A stretch of 64,000 nt of DNA, from NCBI RefSeq assembly GCF_030287445.1, contig NZ_JASVWB010000002.1, positions 7,068,001 to 7,132,000 on the forward strand, written 5' to 3'. This document shows, in pieces, positions 31,086 through 39,282 of the stretch. The position numbers and the translations under genes were made by a program. Positions within the stretch are counted from its first letter, which is position 1, and the number at the start of each line of letters is the position of its first letter. The DNA comes from Streptomyces sp. ALI-76-A. GTDB lineage: Bacteria > Actinomycetota > Actinomycetes > Streptomycetales > Streptomycetaceae. Under the pieces are notes generated by a model. It saw only the letters and a program-made list of their open reading frames with translations. It had not been told where the DNA came from and ran no database searches.

Positions 31086-31940
31086 CTAGGGGATCTGCGC
31101 CGCCCGAGCCTCACGCCGGTTGTCCCGGAAGGTGTTCACCCGGCGCGCCGTGGCGAACAGCGGGATCGTCGCCGCGAGCACGATCTGCAGCGCGCAGCCC
31201 ATCTGTAGCAGCACCTGGCCGCCCGGCGCGTCGAACGCCCACGCCGCGAGCATGCCCATGGCCGACACGATCCAGCCGAGCATCGCCACCGCGAGCACGC
31301 CCCGCGGCTTCGGGTACTCGACCCGGCTCACCATCAGCCACGCGGTACCGACGACCGCCAGCAGCGTCGCCTCGAACGGCAGTTCGAGGAGCACGATCGA
31401 GACCACCGTCAGCGCCCCGAACGGCGACGGCATGCCCTGGAAGGTGCCGTCCTTCACCGTCACGCAGGAGAAGCGGGCAAGTCTCAGCACCACCGCCAGC
31501 AGGACGACGATCGCGCCGACCGCCGCCACCCGCTGGTGCGCGTCGTCGGCGACCATGCCGTAGACCAGGACGAAGTACGCCGGCGCCAGACCGAAGCTGA
31601 TCAGGTCCGACAGGTTGTCCAGCTCGGCGCCCATCGGGGAGGAGCGCAGCTTCCTCGCCACCAAGCCGTCGAAGAGGTCGAAGACCGCCGCGCACAGCAT
31701 CAGGATGACCGCCGTGGCCGCGCTGTGGCGGGCCATGCCGGATTCCTGGCTACCGGTGAGGTGCGGGATCAGGATGCCGGTGGTCGTGAAGTACACCGCC
31801 ATGAAGCCGCACGTGGCGTTGCCGAGGGTGAGGGTGTCCGCTATCGAGAGGCGGAGAGAGAGGGGCATCTCCTCGTCGTCGTCCGCCTCGTCGGCCTCGG
31901 GCACCCAGCCCGTCTGTGTCTCCGGATCAATCACGGTCAA
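31086..31940 (-). CDS. pssA: CDP-diacylglycerol-serine O-phosphatidyltransferase
   Basis: A 284-residue membrane enzyme that makes phosphatidylserine. The CDP-alcohol phosphotransferase signature is complete: DGLVARKLRSSPMGAELD followed by NLSD near residues 90-112. About eight hydrophobic helices follow an acidic N-terminus. The start is probably TTG 31940, or GTG 31934 two codons later; both overlap the psd stop, so translation is coupled. Phosphatidylserine passes directly to Psd. Confidence 0.93.
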   Translation of the reverse strand: MTVIDPETQTGWVPEADEADDDEEMPLSLRLSIADTLTLGNATCGFMAVYFTTTGILIPHLTGSQESGMARHSAATAVILMLCAAVFDLFDGLVARKLRSSPMGAELDNLSDLISFGLAPAYFVLVYGMVADDAHQRVAAVGAIVVLLAVVLRLARFSCVTVKDGTFQGMPSPFGALTVVSIVLLELPFEATLLAVVGTAWLMVSRVEYPKPRGVLAVAMLGWIVSAMGMLAAWAFDAPGGQVLLQMGCALQIVLAATIPLFATARRVNTFRDNRREARAAQIP

Positions 31941-32583
31941 TGCGAGTCACCCCAGCCACGGTCTTCTGTCCGACCTCGACCGCGACCTCCACGCCCTCGG
32001 GCAGGTAGATGTCGACGCGCGAGCCGAAGCGGATCAGACCGATCCGGTCACCCTGCTCGACCTTGGTGCCCCGGGGCACGTACGGGACGATGCGGCGAGC
32101 GACCGCGCCGGCGATCTGGATCATCTCGATGTCGCCGAGTTCGGTGTCGAAATGCCAGACTACGCGCTCGTTGTTCTCGCTCTCCTTGTTGAACGCCGGA
32201 ACGAACCCGCCCGGGATGTGCTCGACCGAGGTCACCGTGCCGGAGAGCGGGGCGCGGTTGACGTGGACGTTGAGCGGGCTCATGAAGATCGCGACGCGGG
32301 TGCGGCCGTCCTTCCACGGCATGATGCTCTGCACCACACCGTCGGCGGGCGAGATGACCCGGCCCTGGGCGATCTCGCGCTCGGGGTCGCGGAAGAACCA
32401 CAGCATGCCCGCCGCGAGCGCGGTGGCGGGCACGGCGACGGCCTTGGCGGCGCCGGACTTGCGTGCGCGTACCAGGCTGAGGGCTGCGGTGGCGACGGTC
32501 GGCAGGAGCCACGGCGATGCTCCGCGCGCGAGGCGTACGCCTGCCAGGCTGTCGCTGGGTGCAGAGGTTTGGCTGTGGGGCAT
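31927..32583 (-). CDS. psd: Phosphatidylserine decarboxylase (short form)
   Basis: A 218-residue pyruvoyl enzyme making phosphatidylethanolamine. It has the short actinobacterial/archaeal architecture with one membrane segment (residues about 28-65), then WFFRDPER and the SPLNVHVNRAP segment. The self-cleavage serine is in RFGSRVDIYLP, the local equivalent of LGST. The start is ATG 32583; the upstream extension to 32745 has no coding character. It is the first gene of the psd-pssA pair. Confidence 0.93.
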   Translation of the reverse strand: MPHSQTSAPSDSLAGVRLARGASPWLLPTVATAALSLVRARKSGAAKAVAVPATALAAGMLWFFRDPEREIAQGRVISPADGVVQSIMPWKDGRTRVAIFMSPLNVHVNRAPLSGTVTSVEHIPGGFVPAFNKESENNERVVWHFDTELGDIEMIQIAGAVARRIVPYVPRGTKVEQGDRIGLIRFGSRVDIYLPEGVEVAVEVGQKTVAGVTRIDRD

Positions 32584-32709
32584 GGATGACCTTCGTAGCG
32601 GATGATGCCGCGCAGCGGGAGGGGGACGGCGGCTTTCCCGGGATCGTACCGGTCGCGGCCCGCAACTGGGCAAGCCAGGCAGCCGAGTCGGCGGCTGAAG
32701 AGTGCTGAC

Positions 32710-32742
32710 GGGGTGTGATCTTCTTCTCGAAGAAAACACCCC
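32710..32742. terminator. Two-part hairpin ending the ethylmalonyl-CoA operon
   Basis: GGGGTGT and ACACCCC (32710-32716 and 32736-32742) enclose a second inverted repeat, TTCTTC-TC-GAAGAA. It lies 12 bases after the acyl-CoA dehydrogenase stop and before psd, so it should separate the two same-strand operons. Its AT-rich inner stem is unusual for this genome. Confidence 0.65.
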
Positions 32743-32753
32743 CATCCGGACAT

Positions 32754-33959
32754 CTAGCCCTGGAGTCGATACTCCTCGAGCAGCCTGCGACCGATGATCA
32801 TTTTCTGGATCTCGGCGGTACCTTCACCGATCAGCAGCATCGGGGCCTCACGGTAGAGGCGCTCGATCTCGTACTCCTTGGAGAAGCCGTAGCCGCCGTG
32901 GATCCGGAAGGCGTCCTCCACGACCTCCTTGCAGTACTCGGAGGCGAGGTACTTCGCCATCCCAGCCTCAAGGTCGTTTCGTTCTCCCGAGTCCTTTTTG
33001 CGTGCCGCGTTCACCATCATCGCATGGGCCGCCTCGACCTTGGTAGCCATCTCCGCCAGCTTGAACTGGATGGCCTGGTGCTGGGCGATCGCCTTGCCGA
33101 ACGTGTGGCGCTGCTGGGCGTACGAGACGCCGAGCTCGAACGCACGCTGAGCGACGCCACAGCCACGCGCCGCCACGTTGACGCGGCCGACCTCCACGCC
33201 GTCCATCATCTGGTAGAAGCCGCGGCCGGTGGTGCCGCCGAGCACCCGATCAGCGGAAAGCCGCAGGCCATCCATGATCATCTCAGTGGTGTCGACCCCC
33301 TTGTAGCCCATCTTGTCGATCTTCCCGGGGATGGTGAGGCCGGGGCGGACCTCTCCGAAGCCGGGCTCCTTCTCGATCAGGAAGGTGGTCATCGACTTGT
33401 GGGGCGCCGTGCCCTCGGGGTGTCCTTCGTCACTTCGCACGAGGACGGCCACCAGGCTGGACGTCCCGCCGTTCGTCAGCCACATCTTCTGGCCGTTGAG
33501 GACGTACTCGTCACCGTCCCTGACGGCCTTCGACGTGATCGCCGAGACGTCCGAACCGAGGCCCGGCTCCGACATCGAGAAGGCGCCGCGGATGTCGCCG
33601 GCCGCCATCCTCGGCAGGAAGTGGTCCTTCTGCTCCTGGGTGCCGTGCTGCTTGAGCATGTACGCCACGATGAAGTGGGTGTTGATGATGCCGGACACCG
33701 ACATCCACCCACGGGCGATCTCCTCCACGCACAGGGCGTAGGTGAGGAGCGACTCGCCGAGGCCGCCGTACTCCTCGGGGATCATCAGACCGAACAGGCC
33801 CAACTCCTTGAGGCCGTCGACGATCTGCTGGGGGTACTCGTCGCGGTGCTCCAGCCCGGTCGCGACCGGGATGATCTCCTTGTCCACGAAGTCGCGGACG
33901 GTGGACAGGATCTCCTGCTGGACGTCGGTCAGGCCGGCGGTCTGGGCGAGTCGCGCCAT
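32754..33959 (-). CDS. Acyl-CoA dehydrogenase, probable (2S)-methylsuccinyl-CoA dehydrogenase
   Basis: A 401-residue FAD acyl-CoA dehydrogenase. Signature segments are GAFSMSEPGLGSDVSAI, QRHTFGKAIAQHQAIQF and RIHGGYGFSKEYEIERLYRE, and the IGEGTAEIQK tail is present. In the ethylmalonyl-CoA pathway this position oxidises methylsuccinyl-CoA to mesaconyl-CoA. The assignment rests on its place as the last gene of a ccr-meaA-lyase-hydratase-dehydrogenase operon; sequence alone gives only the family. It starts 2 bases after the upstream stop. Confidence 0.88.
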   Translation of the reverse strand: MARLAQTAGLTDVQQEILSTVRDFVDKEIIPVATGLEHRDEYPQQIVDGLKELGLFGLMIPEEYGGLGESLLTYALCVEEIARGWMSVSGIINTHFIVAYMLKQHGTQEQKDHFLPRMAAGDIRGAFSMSEPGLGSDVSAITSKAVRDGDEYVLNGQKMWLTNGGTSSLVAVLVRSDEGHPEGTAPHKSMTTFLIEKEPGFGEVRPGLTIPGKIDKMGYKGVDTTEMIMDGLRLSADRVLGGTTGRGFYQMMDGVEVGRVNVAARGCGVAQRAFELGVSYAQQRHTFGKAIAQHQAIQFKLAEMATKVEAAHAMMVNAARKKDSGERNDLEAGMAKYLASEYCKEVVEDAFRIHGGYGFSKEYEIERLYREAPMLLIGEGTAEIQKMIIGRRLLEEYRLQG

Positions 33960-33961
33960 GG

Positions 33962-34474
33962 CTACTTCTCCTGCTGCTTCGGTTCGGGACGGCCGGGCTG
34001 CTCGCCGCCGCGCTCCTTGATGTACGTCTCGGTCGGCACCATCACCTTGCGGCGGAACACGCAGACCAGCGTGCCGTCCTGCTTGTAGCCCTTGGTCTCG
34101 ACGTGGACGATGCCGCGGTCGTTCTTCGACTTCGACGGCCACTTGTCGAGCACGGTCGTCTCACCGTAGATCGTGTCGCCGTGGAAGGTCGGCGCCACGT
34201 GCTTGAGCGACTCGATCTCCAGGTTGGCGATCGCCTTGCCGGAGACGTCCGGCACGGACATGCCCAGCAGCAGCGAGTAGATGTAGTTCCCGACGACGAC
34301 GTTCCTGCCGAAGTCCGTCGTCTGCTCCGCGTAGTTGCTGTCCATGTGGAGCGGGTGGTGGTTCATGGTGAGGAGGCAGAAGAGGTGGTCGTCGTACTCC
34401 GTGACCGTCTTCCCGGGCCAGTGCTTGTAGACCGCCCCGACCTCGAACTCCTCGTAGGTGCGCCCGAACTGCAT
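33962..34474 (-). CDS. MaoC-family mesaconyl-CoA hydratase
   Basis: A 170-residue hot-dog-fold hydratase. The catalytic Asp/His pair lies around TEYDDHLFCLLTMNHHPLHM and VGNYIYSLLLGMSVPD is typical of MaoC-type dehydratases. It would hydrate mesaconyl-CoA to beta-methylmalyl-CoA. Only 4 bases separate it from the lyase upstream. Confidence 0.85.
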   Translation of the reverse strand: MQFGRTYEEFEVGAVYKHWPGKTVTEYDDHLFCLLTMNHHPLHMDSNYAEQTTDFGRNVVVGNYIYSLLLGMSVPDVSGKAIANLEIESLKHVAPTFHGDTIYGETTVLDKWPSKSKNDRGIVHVETKGYKQDGTLVCVFRRKVMVPTETYIKERGGEQPGRPEPKQQEK

Positions 34475-34478
34475 CGCG

Positions 34479-35444
34479 TCACGCCTCCGGGATCTCGAAC
34501 GTGCTGGTGCGCCGCATGCCGGCGGCCCGTCCCTTGCCCGCGACCACCAGGGCCATCTTGCGGCTGGCCTCGTCGATCATCTCGTCGCCGAGCATCGCGG
34601 AGCCCTTCTTGCCGCCCGCCTCGGACGTGTAGTACTCGTACGCGTCCAGGATCAGCTCGGCGTGGTCGTAGTCCTCCTGGGACGGCGAGAAGATCTCGTT
34701 GGACGCCTCGACCTGGCCCGGGTGCAGAACCCACTTGCCGTCGAAGCCGAGGGCGGCGGCCCGCTGGGCCACGGCGCGGTAGCCGTCGACGTTGCGGATC
34801 TGGAGGTAGGGGCCGTCGATCGCCTGGAGGTTGTTGGCGCGGGCGGCCATCAGGATCTTCATCAGGATGTAGTGGTAGGCGTCCGCCGGGTAGCCGGGCG
34901 GCTGCTCGCCCACGACCAGCGACTTCATGTTGATGGACGCCATGAAGTCGGCCGGGCCGAAGATGATCGTCTCGACGCGCGGGGAGGCCTGCGCGATCTC
35001 GTTGACGTTGTTGAGGCCCTGCGCGTTCTCGATCTGCGCCTCGATGCCGATCCGGCCGACCTCGAAGCCCATGGTCTTCTCGATCTGGGTCAGGAGCAGG
35101 TCCAGCGCGACCACCTGCTGGGCGTCCTGGACCTTCGGCAGCATGATGCAGTCGAGGTTGGGGCCCGCGCCCTCGACGACCGTGACGACATCGCGGTACG
35201 TCCACTCGGTCGTCCAGTCGTTGACGCGCACCACGCGCGTCTTGCCCGTCCAGTCGCCCTCGTTGAGGAACTTGACGATGGTGTGCCGCGCCTCGGGCTT
35301 GGCGAGCGGCGCGCACGCGTCCTCCAGGTCCAGGAAGACCTGGTCGGCGGGGAGGCCCTGGGCCTTCTCCAGGAAGCGGGGGTTGCTCCCCGGGACCGCG
35401 AGACAGGAGCGTCGTGGACGCAGGCGGTTGACGGGCGTGGTCAT
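34479..35444 (-). CDS. HpcH/HpaI-family CoA-ester lyase (malyl-CoA / beta-methylmalyl-CoA lyase)
   Basis: A 321-residue CitE-like lyase with RSCLAVPGSNPRFLEKA, the Mg-binding FLDLEDACAP and GIEAQIENAQGL. It would split beta-methylmalyl-CoA into glyoxylate and propionyl-CoA and act on malyl-CoA. The start ATG overlaps the meaA stop (ATGA). Confidence 0.87.
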   Translation of the reverse strand: MTTPVNRLRPRRSCLAVPGSNPRFLEKAQGLPADQVFLDLEDACAPLAKPEARHTIVKFLNEGDWTGKTRVVRVNDWTTEWTYRDVVTVVEGAGPNLDCIMLPKVQDAQQVVALDLLLTQIEKTMGFEVGRIGIEAQIENAQGLNNVNEIAQASPRVETIIFGPADFMASINMKSLVVGEQPPGYPADAYHYILMKILMAARANNLQAIDGPYLQIRNVDGYRAVAQRAAALGFDGKWVLHPGQVEASNEIFSPSQEDYDHAELILDAYEYYTSEAGGKKGSAMLGDEMIDEASRKMALVVAGKGRAAGMRRTSTFEIPEA

Positions 35445-37489
35445 GCGGGGACCTCCAGGGGGTCGAGCTTGTTCGCTTTCCGGATCTCGTCGACGATGCG
35501 GCCGATGATTCCCGTGATGTCGAAGTCCTTCGGGGTGAAGACCGCTGCCACTCCGGCGGCCCTGAGCTGTTCGGCGTCGTTGTTCGGGATGATGCCACCA
35601 GCGATCACCGGAATGTCTGTGGCACCGGCCACACGGAGCCGGTCGAGCACGTCCGGCACCAGCTGGGCGTGCGATCCGGAGAGGATCGACAGGCCGACCG
35701 CGTGCACGTCCTCCGCGATCGCCGCGTCCACGATCTGCTCGGGTGTGAGCCGGATGCCCTGGTAGACCACCTCGAAGCCGGCGTCCCGGGCCCGTACGGC
35801 GATCTGCTCGGCGCCGTTGGAGTGCCCGTCCAGGCCGGGCTTGCCGACCAGGAAGCGGAGCTTGCCGACGCCGAGGTCCCGGGCCGTCAGGTCCACCTTG
35901 CGACGCACCCCGGACATGGCCGAGCCGGCCTCGGCGGAGACGGCCACCGGCGCGGAGGAGACCCCGGTCGGCGCCCGGAACTCGCCGAACACCTCCCGCA
36001 GCGCGCCCGCCCACTCGCCGGTCGTGACACCCGCGCGGGCACACTCCAGGGTGGCCTCCATGAGGTTCGCGGTGCCCTTGGCGGCCTCCTTCAGCCTCTC
36101 CAGCGCCTTGCCGGGGCGCGGGTGGTCGAAGGGCGGCTGGGAGCGCGTGTCGCGCCAGTGCTGGAGGGCGGCGACGACCCGGGCCTCGACCGCGGGGTCG
36201 ACGGTCTGGATGGCCGTGTCGAGGTCGGCCGTCAGGGGGTTCGGCTCGGTCGTCTCGAAGACGTTGACGCCGACGATCTTCTCCTGGCCGGACTCGATCC
36301 GGGCCCGGCGTTCGGCGTGCGAGGAGACGAGCTGCGACTTGAGGTAGCCGGACTCGACGGCGGCCATCGCGCCGCCCATCTCCTCGATCCGCCGCATCTC
36401 GGTGAGGGACTCCTCGACCAGCTCGCCCACCTTGGCCTCGATCACCTTCGAGCCCTCGAAGAGGTCGCCGTACTCCAGCAGGTCGCTCTCGTAGGCGAGG
36501 ACCTGCTGCATGCGCAGGGACCACTGCTGGTCCCAGGGCCGGGGCAGGCCCAGCGCCTCGTTCCAGGCGGGGAGCTGCACGGCACGCGCGCGTGCGTCCT
36601 TCGACAGGGTCACGGCCAGCATCTCCAGCACGATCCGCTGGACGTTGTTCTCCGGCTGCGCCTCGGTCAGACCGAGCGAGTTGACCTGCACGCCGTAGCG
36701 GAAACGGCGGTGCTTGGGGTTCTCGATGCCGTACCGCTCGCGGGTGACCTGGTCCCAGATGCGGCCGAAGGCGCGCATCTTGCACATCTCCTCGACGAAG
36801 CGGACACCCGCGTTCACGAAGAAGGAGATACGGCCGACGACGTCGCCCATGCGTTCCTGCGGCACCTGGCCGGAGTCGCGCACCGCGTCCAGCACGGCGA
36901 CGGCGGTGGACATCGCGTACGCGATCTCCTGGACCGGGGTGGCGCCCGCCTCCTGCAGGTGGTAGCTGCAGATGTTGATCGGGTTCCACTTCGGCATGCG
37001 GGAGACCGTGTACGCGATCATGTCCGTCGTCAGGCGCAGGGACGGCACCGGCGGGAACACGTGCGTGCCCCGGGACAGGTACTCCTTGACGATGTCGTTC
37101 TGCGTCGTGCCCTGGAGCCGGGTGATGTCCGCGCCCTGCTCTTCCGCGACGACCTGGTAGAGCGCCAGCAGCCACATGGCGGTGGCGTTGATCGTCATCG
37201 AGGTGTTCATCTGCTCCAGGGGGATGTCCTGGAACAGCCGGCGCATGTCACCGAGGTGCGCGATCGGTACGCCGACCCGGCCGACCTCGCCGCGGGCGAG
37301 GATGTGGTCGGAGTCGTAGCCGGTCTGCGTCGGCAGGTCGAACGCGACCGACAGGCCGGTCTGCCCCTTGGCGAGGTTGCGCCGGTACAGCTCGTTGGAC
37401 GCCTCGGCCGTGGAGTGACCGGCGTACGTGCGCATGAGCCACGGCCGGTCCTTCTCCCGCGTGCCGTCGGCGGGCTGACGCTCACTCAT
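35441..37489 (-). CDS. meaA: Coenzyme-B12-dependent ethylmalonyl-CoA mutase
   Basis: A 682-residue single-chain mutase. Residues about 1-525 are the methylmalonyl-CoA-mutase-type barrel (SVAFDLPTQTGYDSD, TTQNDIVKEY). Residues about 540-682 are the cobalamin domain with the lower-axial-ligand motif DGHSNGAEQ near residue 554, LSILSGSH and VIAGGIIPNND. Length and operon place it with MeaA/Ecm rather than with the larger heterodimeric methylmalonyl-CoA mutase. It converts ethylmalonyl-CoA, made by Ccr, to methylsuccinyl-CoA. It starts at ATG 37489, 8 bases from ccr; the long frame running on through ccr is out of frame with that gene and not real. Confidence 0.93.
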   Translation of the reverse strand: MSERQPADGTREKDRPWLMRTYAGHSTAEASNELYRRNLAKGQTGLSVAFDLPTQTGYDSDHILARGEVGRVGVPIAHLGDMRRLFQDIPLEQMNTSMTINATAMWLLALYQVVAEEQGADITRLQGTTQNDIVKEYLSRGTHVFPPVPSLRLTTDMIAYTVSRMPKWNPINICSYHLQEAGATPVQEIAYAMSTAVAVLDAVRDSGQVPQERMGDVVGRISFFVNAGVRFVEEMCKMRAFGRIWDQVTRERYGIENPKHRRFRYGVQVNSLGLTEAQPENNVQRIVLEMLAVTLSKDARARAVQLPAWNEALGLPRPWDQQWSLRMQQVLAYESDLLEYGDLFEGSKVIEAKVGELVEESLTEMRRIEEMGGAMAAVESGYLKSQLVSSHAERRARIESGQEKIVGVNVFETTEPNPLTADLDTAIQTVDPAVEARVVAALQHWRDTRSQPPFDHPRPGKALERLKEAAKGTANLMEATLECARAGVTTGEWAGALREVFGEFRAPTGVSSAPVAVSAEAGSAMSGVRRKVDLTARDLGVGKLRFLVGKPGLDGHSNGAEQIAVRARDAGFEVVYQGIRLTPEQIVDAAIAEDVHAVGLSILSGSHAQLVPDVLDRLRVAGATDIPVIAGGIIPNNDAEQLRAAGVAAVFTPKDFDITGIIGRIVDEIRKANKLDPLEVPA

Positions 37490-37497
37490 CTGTGACC

Positions 37498-38841
37498 TCA
37501 GATGTTCCGGAAGCGGTTGATGGCGTCGACGTGCTTCGCGCGCTTCTCCGCGTCGCGCACCCCGAGCCCCTCCTCGGGCGCCAGGCACAGCACGCCGACC
37601 TTGCCCTGGTGGAGGTTGCGGTGCACGTCGTAGGCGGCCTGCCCGGTCTCCTCCAGGGAGTACACCTTGGACAGGGTCGGGTGGATCTTGCCCTTCGCGA
37701 TGAGCCGGTTGGCCTCCCAGGCCTCGCGGTAGTTGGCGAAGTGCGAGCCGATGATCCGCTTCAGGGACATCCACAGGTAGCGGTTGTCGTACTCGTGGTT
37801 GTACCCGGAGGTCGAGGCGCAGGTGACGATGGTGCCGCCCTTGCGCGTGACGTAGACCGAGGCGCCGAAGGTCTCGCGGCCGGGGTGCTCGAAGACGATG
37901 TCCACGTCCTCGCCGCCGGTGAGTTCGCGGATGCGCTTGCCGAAGCGCTTCCACTCCTTCGGGTCCTGGTGGTGCTCGTCCTTCCAGAACTTGTAGTCCT
38001 CGGCGGTGCGGTCGATGATCGCCTCGGCGCCCATGGCCCGGCAGATCTCCGCCTTCTGCGGCGAGGACACGACACAGATCGGGTTGGCGCCGCCCGCGAG
38101 CGCGAACTGCGTGGCGTACGAGCCCAGTCCGCCGCTCGCGCCCCAGATCAGGACGTTGTCGCCCTGCTTCATGGCGGCGCCGTTGCGGGAGACCAGCTGC
38201 CGGTACGCGGTCGAGTTGACGAGCCCCGGGGCGGCGGCCTCCTCCCACGACAGGTGGTCCGGCTTGGGCATCAGCTGGTTGGACTTGACCAGCGCGATCT
38301 CGGCGAGGCCGCCGAAGTTGGTCTCGAAGCCCCAGATCCGCTGCTCGGGGTCGAGCATGGTGTCGTTGTGGCCGTCCGACGACTCCAGCTCGACGGAGAG
38401 GCAGTGGGCGACGACCTCGTCGCCGGGCTTCCAGGAGTTCACGCCGGGGCCGGTGCGCAGGACCACGCCCGCGAGGTCGGAGCCGATGATGTGGTACGGC
38501 AGGTCGTGCCGCTTGGTGAGCTCGCTGAGCCTGCCGTAGCGCTCCAGGAAGCCGAACGTCGACAGCGGCTCGAAGATCGAGGTCCACACCGAGTTGTAGT
38601 TGACCGAGGAGGCCATGACGGCCACCAGGGCCTCGCCCGGGCCGAGCTCCGGCACCGGCACGTCGTCGAGGTGGATCGACTTGCGGGGGTCCTTGTCGCG
38701 GGTGCTGAGGCCCGCGAACATCTCCGTCTCGTCCTTGTGCACGGTGATCGCACGGTACGACTCGGGCAGGGGCAGAGCGGCGAAGTCGGCCGGCGTCGAG
38801 TCCGGCGACTGGATCGCGTCCAGGATGTCCTTCACGGTCAC
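37498..38841 (-). CDS. ccr: Crotonyl-CoA carboxylase/reductase
   Basis: A 447-residue medium-chain reductase that reductively carboxylates crotonyl-CoA to ethylmalonyl-CoA with NADPH and CO2. The nucleotide fold has IWGASGGLGSYATQF (residues 232-246). Asn83, Phe172, Glu173 and His367 line up, with a constant shift of two, with the CO2-pocket residues I recall for the Kitasatospora enzyme (N81, F170, E171, H365), so carboxylation should be intact. It is the first gene of the five-gene operon. The GTG start is about 250 bases downstream of the best promoter, giving a long leader. Ethylmalonyl-CoA also serves polyketide synthases. Confidence 0.95.
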   Translation of the reverse strand: MTVKDILDAIQSPDSTPADFAALPLPESYRAITVHKDETEMFAGLSTRDKDPRKSIHLDDVPVPELGPGEALVAVMASSVNYNSVWTSIFEPLSTFGFLERYGRLSELTKRHDLPYHIIGSDLAGVVLRTGPGVNSWKPGDEVVAHCLSVELESSDGHNDTMLDPEQRIWGFETNFGGLAEIALVKSNQLMPKPDHLSWEEAAAPGLVNSTAYRQLVSRNGAAMKQGDNVLIWGASGGLGSYATQFALAGGANPICVVSSPQKAEICRAMGAEAIIDRTAEDYKFWKDEHHQDPKEWKRFGKRIRELTGGEDVDIVFEHPGRETFGASVYVTRKGGTIVTCASTSGYNHEYDNRYLWMSLKRIIGSHFANYREAWEANRLIAKGKIHPTLSKVYSLEETGQAAYDVHRNLHQGKVGVLCLAPEEGLGVRDAEKRAKHVDAINRFRNI

Positions 38842-39100
38842 GGTGTTGCCTCCGGCGGATGGCGTCTTGAGGGGAGACGCTGAGGGTTACGTCGGTGCTG
38901 CTGAGGGTGTGTTGCGAGGCGTGCCGTCGGTTCGGCGGTGGTGCGGTCCGGCAGCGCTTTGTGGCGCGGAAGGGTGCCTGTGACGCAGGCGTCCGGGCGA
39001 GCAGACCTCGGGTTCCCCGGGCCGTGCGGGCGCCGGAGGAGGTTTGCTGGGACAGCCGGCGTACGAAAGGTCTCTGCACGCCGGCCGCCCGGACGTCTTC

Positions 39101-39129
39101 AACGTATGACACCGCGTGTCACCCCGCAA
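39101..39129 (-). promoter_or_regulatory. Probable ccr-operon promoter with palindrome filling the spacer
   Basis: On the minus strand a -35 (TTGCGG, 39124-39129) and -10 (TACGTT, 39101-39106) are exactly 17 bases apart. The spacer contains TGACACGCGGTGTCA (39107-39121), a perfect repeat of six-base arms around three bases. A protein bound there would exclude RNA polymerase, so it is the expected form of a repressor operator. The transcript would begin near 39094, about 250 bases before ccr. The TetR gene at 39283 is a candidate binder. Confidence 0.6.
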
Positions 39130-39162
39130 GGCACTGAGTGCCATAAATTCCCTTCAGCTGAA
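39130..39162. promoter_or_regulatory. Two further palindromes upstream of the ccr promoter
   Basis: GGCACTGAGTGCC (39130-39142, six-base arms, one-base centre) abuts the -35. TTCAGCTGAA (39153-39162) lies 10 bases further. With the spacer repeat this makes three inverted repeats within 56 bases. The rest of 38842-39240 shows no gene I can support. Confidence 0.45.
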
Positions 39163-39240
39163 ATCTTTACGTAACACATGAGCGATGATCGATCGAACAG
39201 TGCCTGACAGGTGCCGGAAAAGGGGCTCCGACATGCCAGA

Positions 39241-39264
39241 ACGGCCACCCCGAAGGGTGGCCGT
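39241..39264. terminator. Hairpin after the TetR gene
   Basis: ACGGCCACCC and GGGTGGCCGT, a perfect 10-bp stem, surround a CGAA loop, 18 bases beyond the TetR stop and upstream of the ccr promoter. It should isolate the ccr operon from TetR transcription. Confidence 0.75.
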
Positions 39265-39282
39265 CAGCACTGGTGAAGCGCT

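Noticed and set aside
38842..39100. A small protein gene in the ccr leader
   Set aside because: Several short frames exist, but none has both a ribosome site and normal codon bias.
35441..39112. Single 1223-residue frame covering meaA and ccr
   Set aside because: The part over ccr is out of frame with the real ccr protein and has no coding features; two overlapping-spaced genes explain the sequence.
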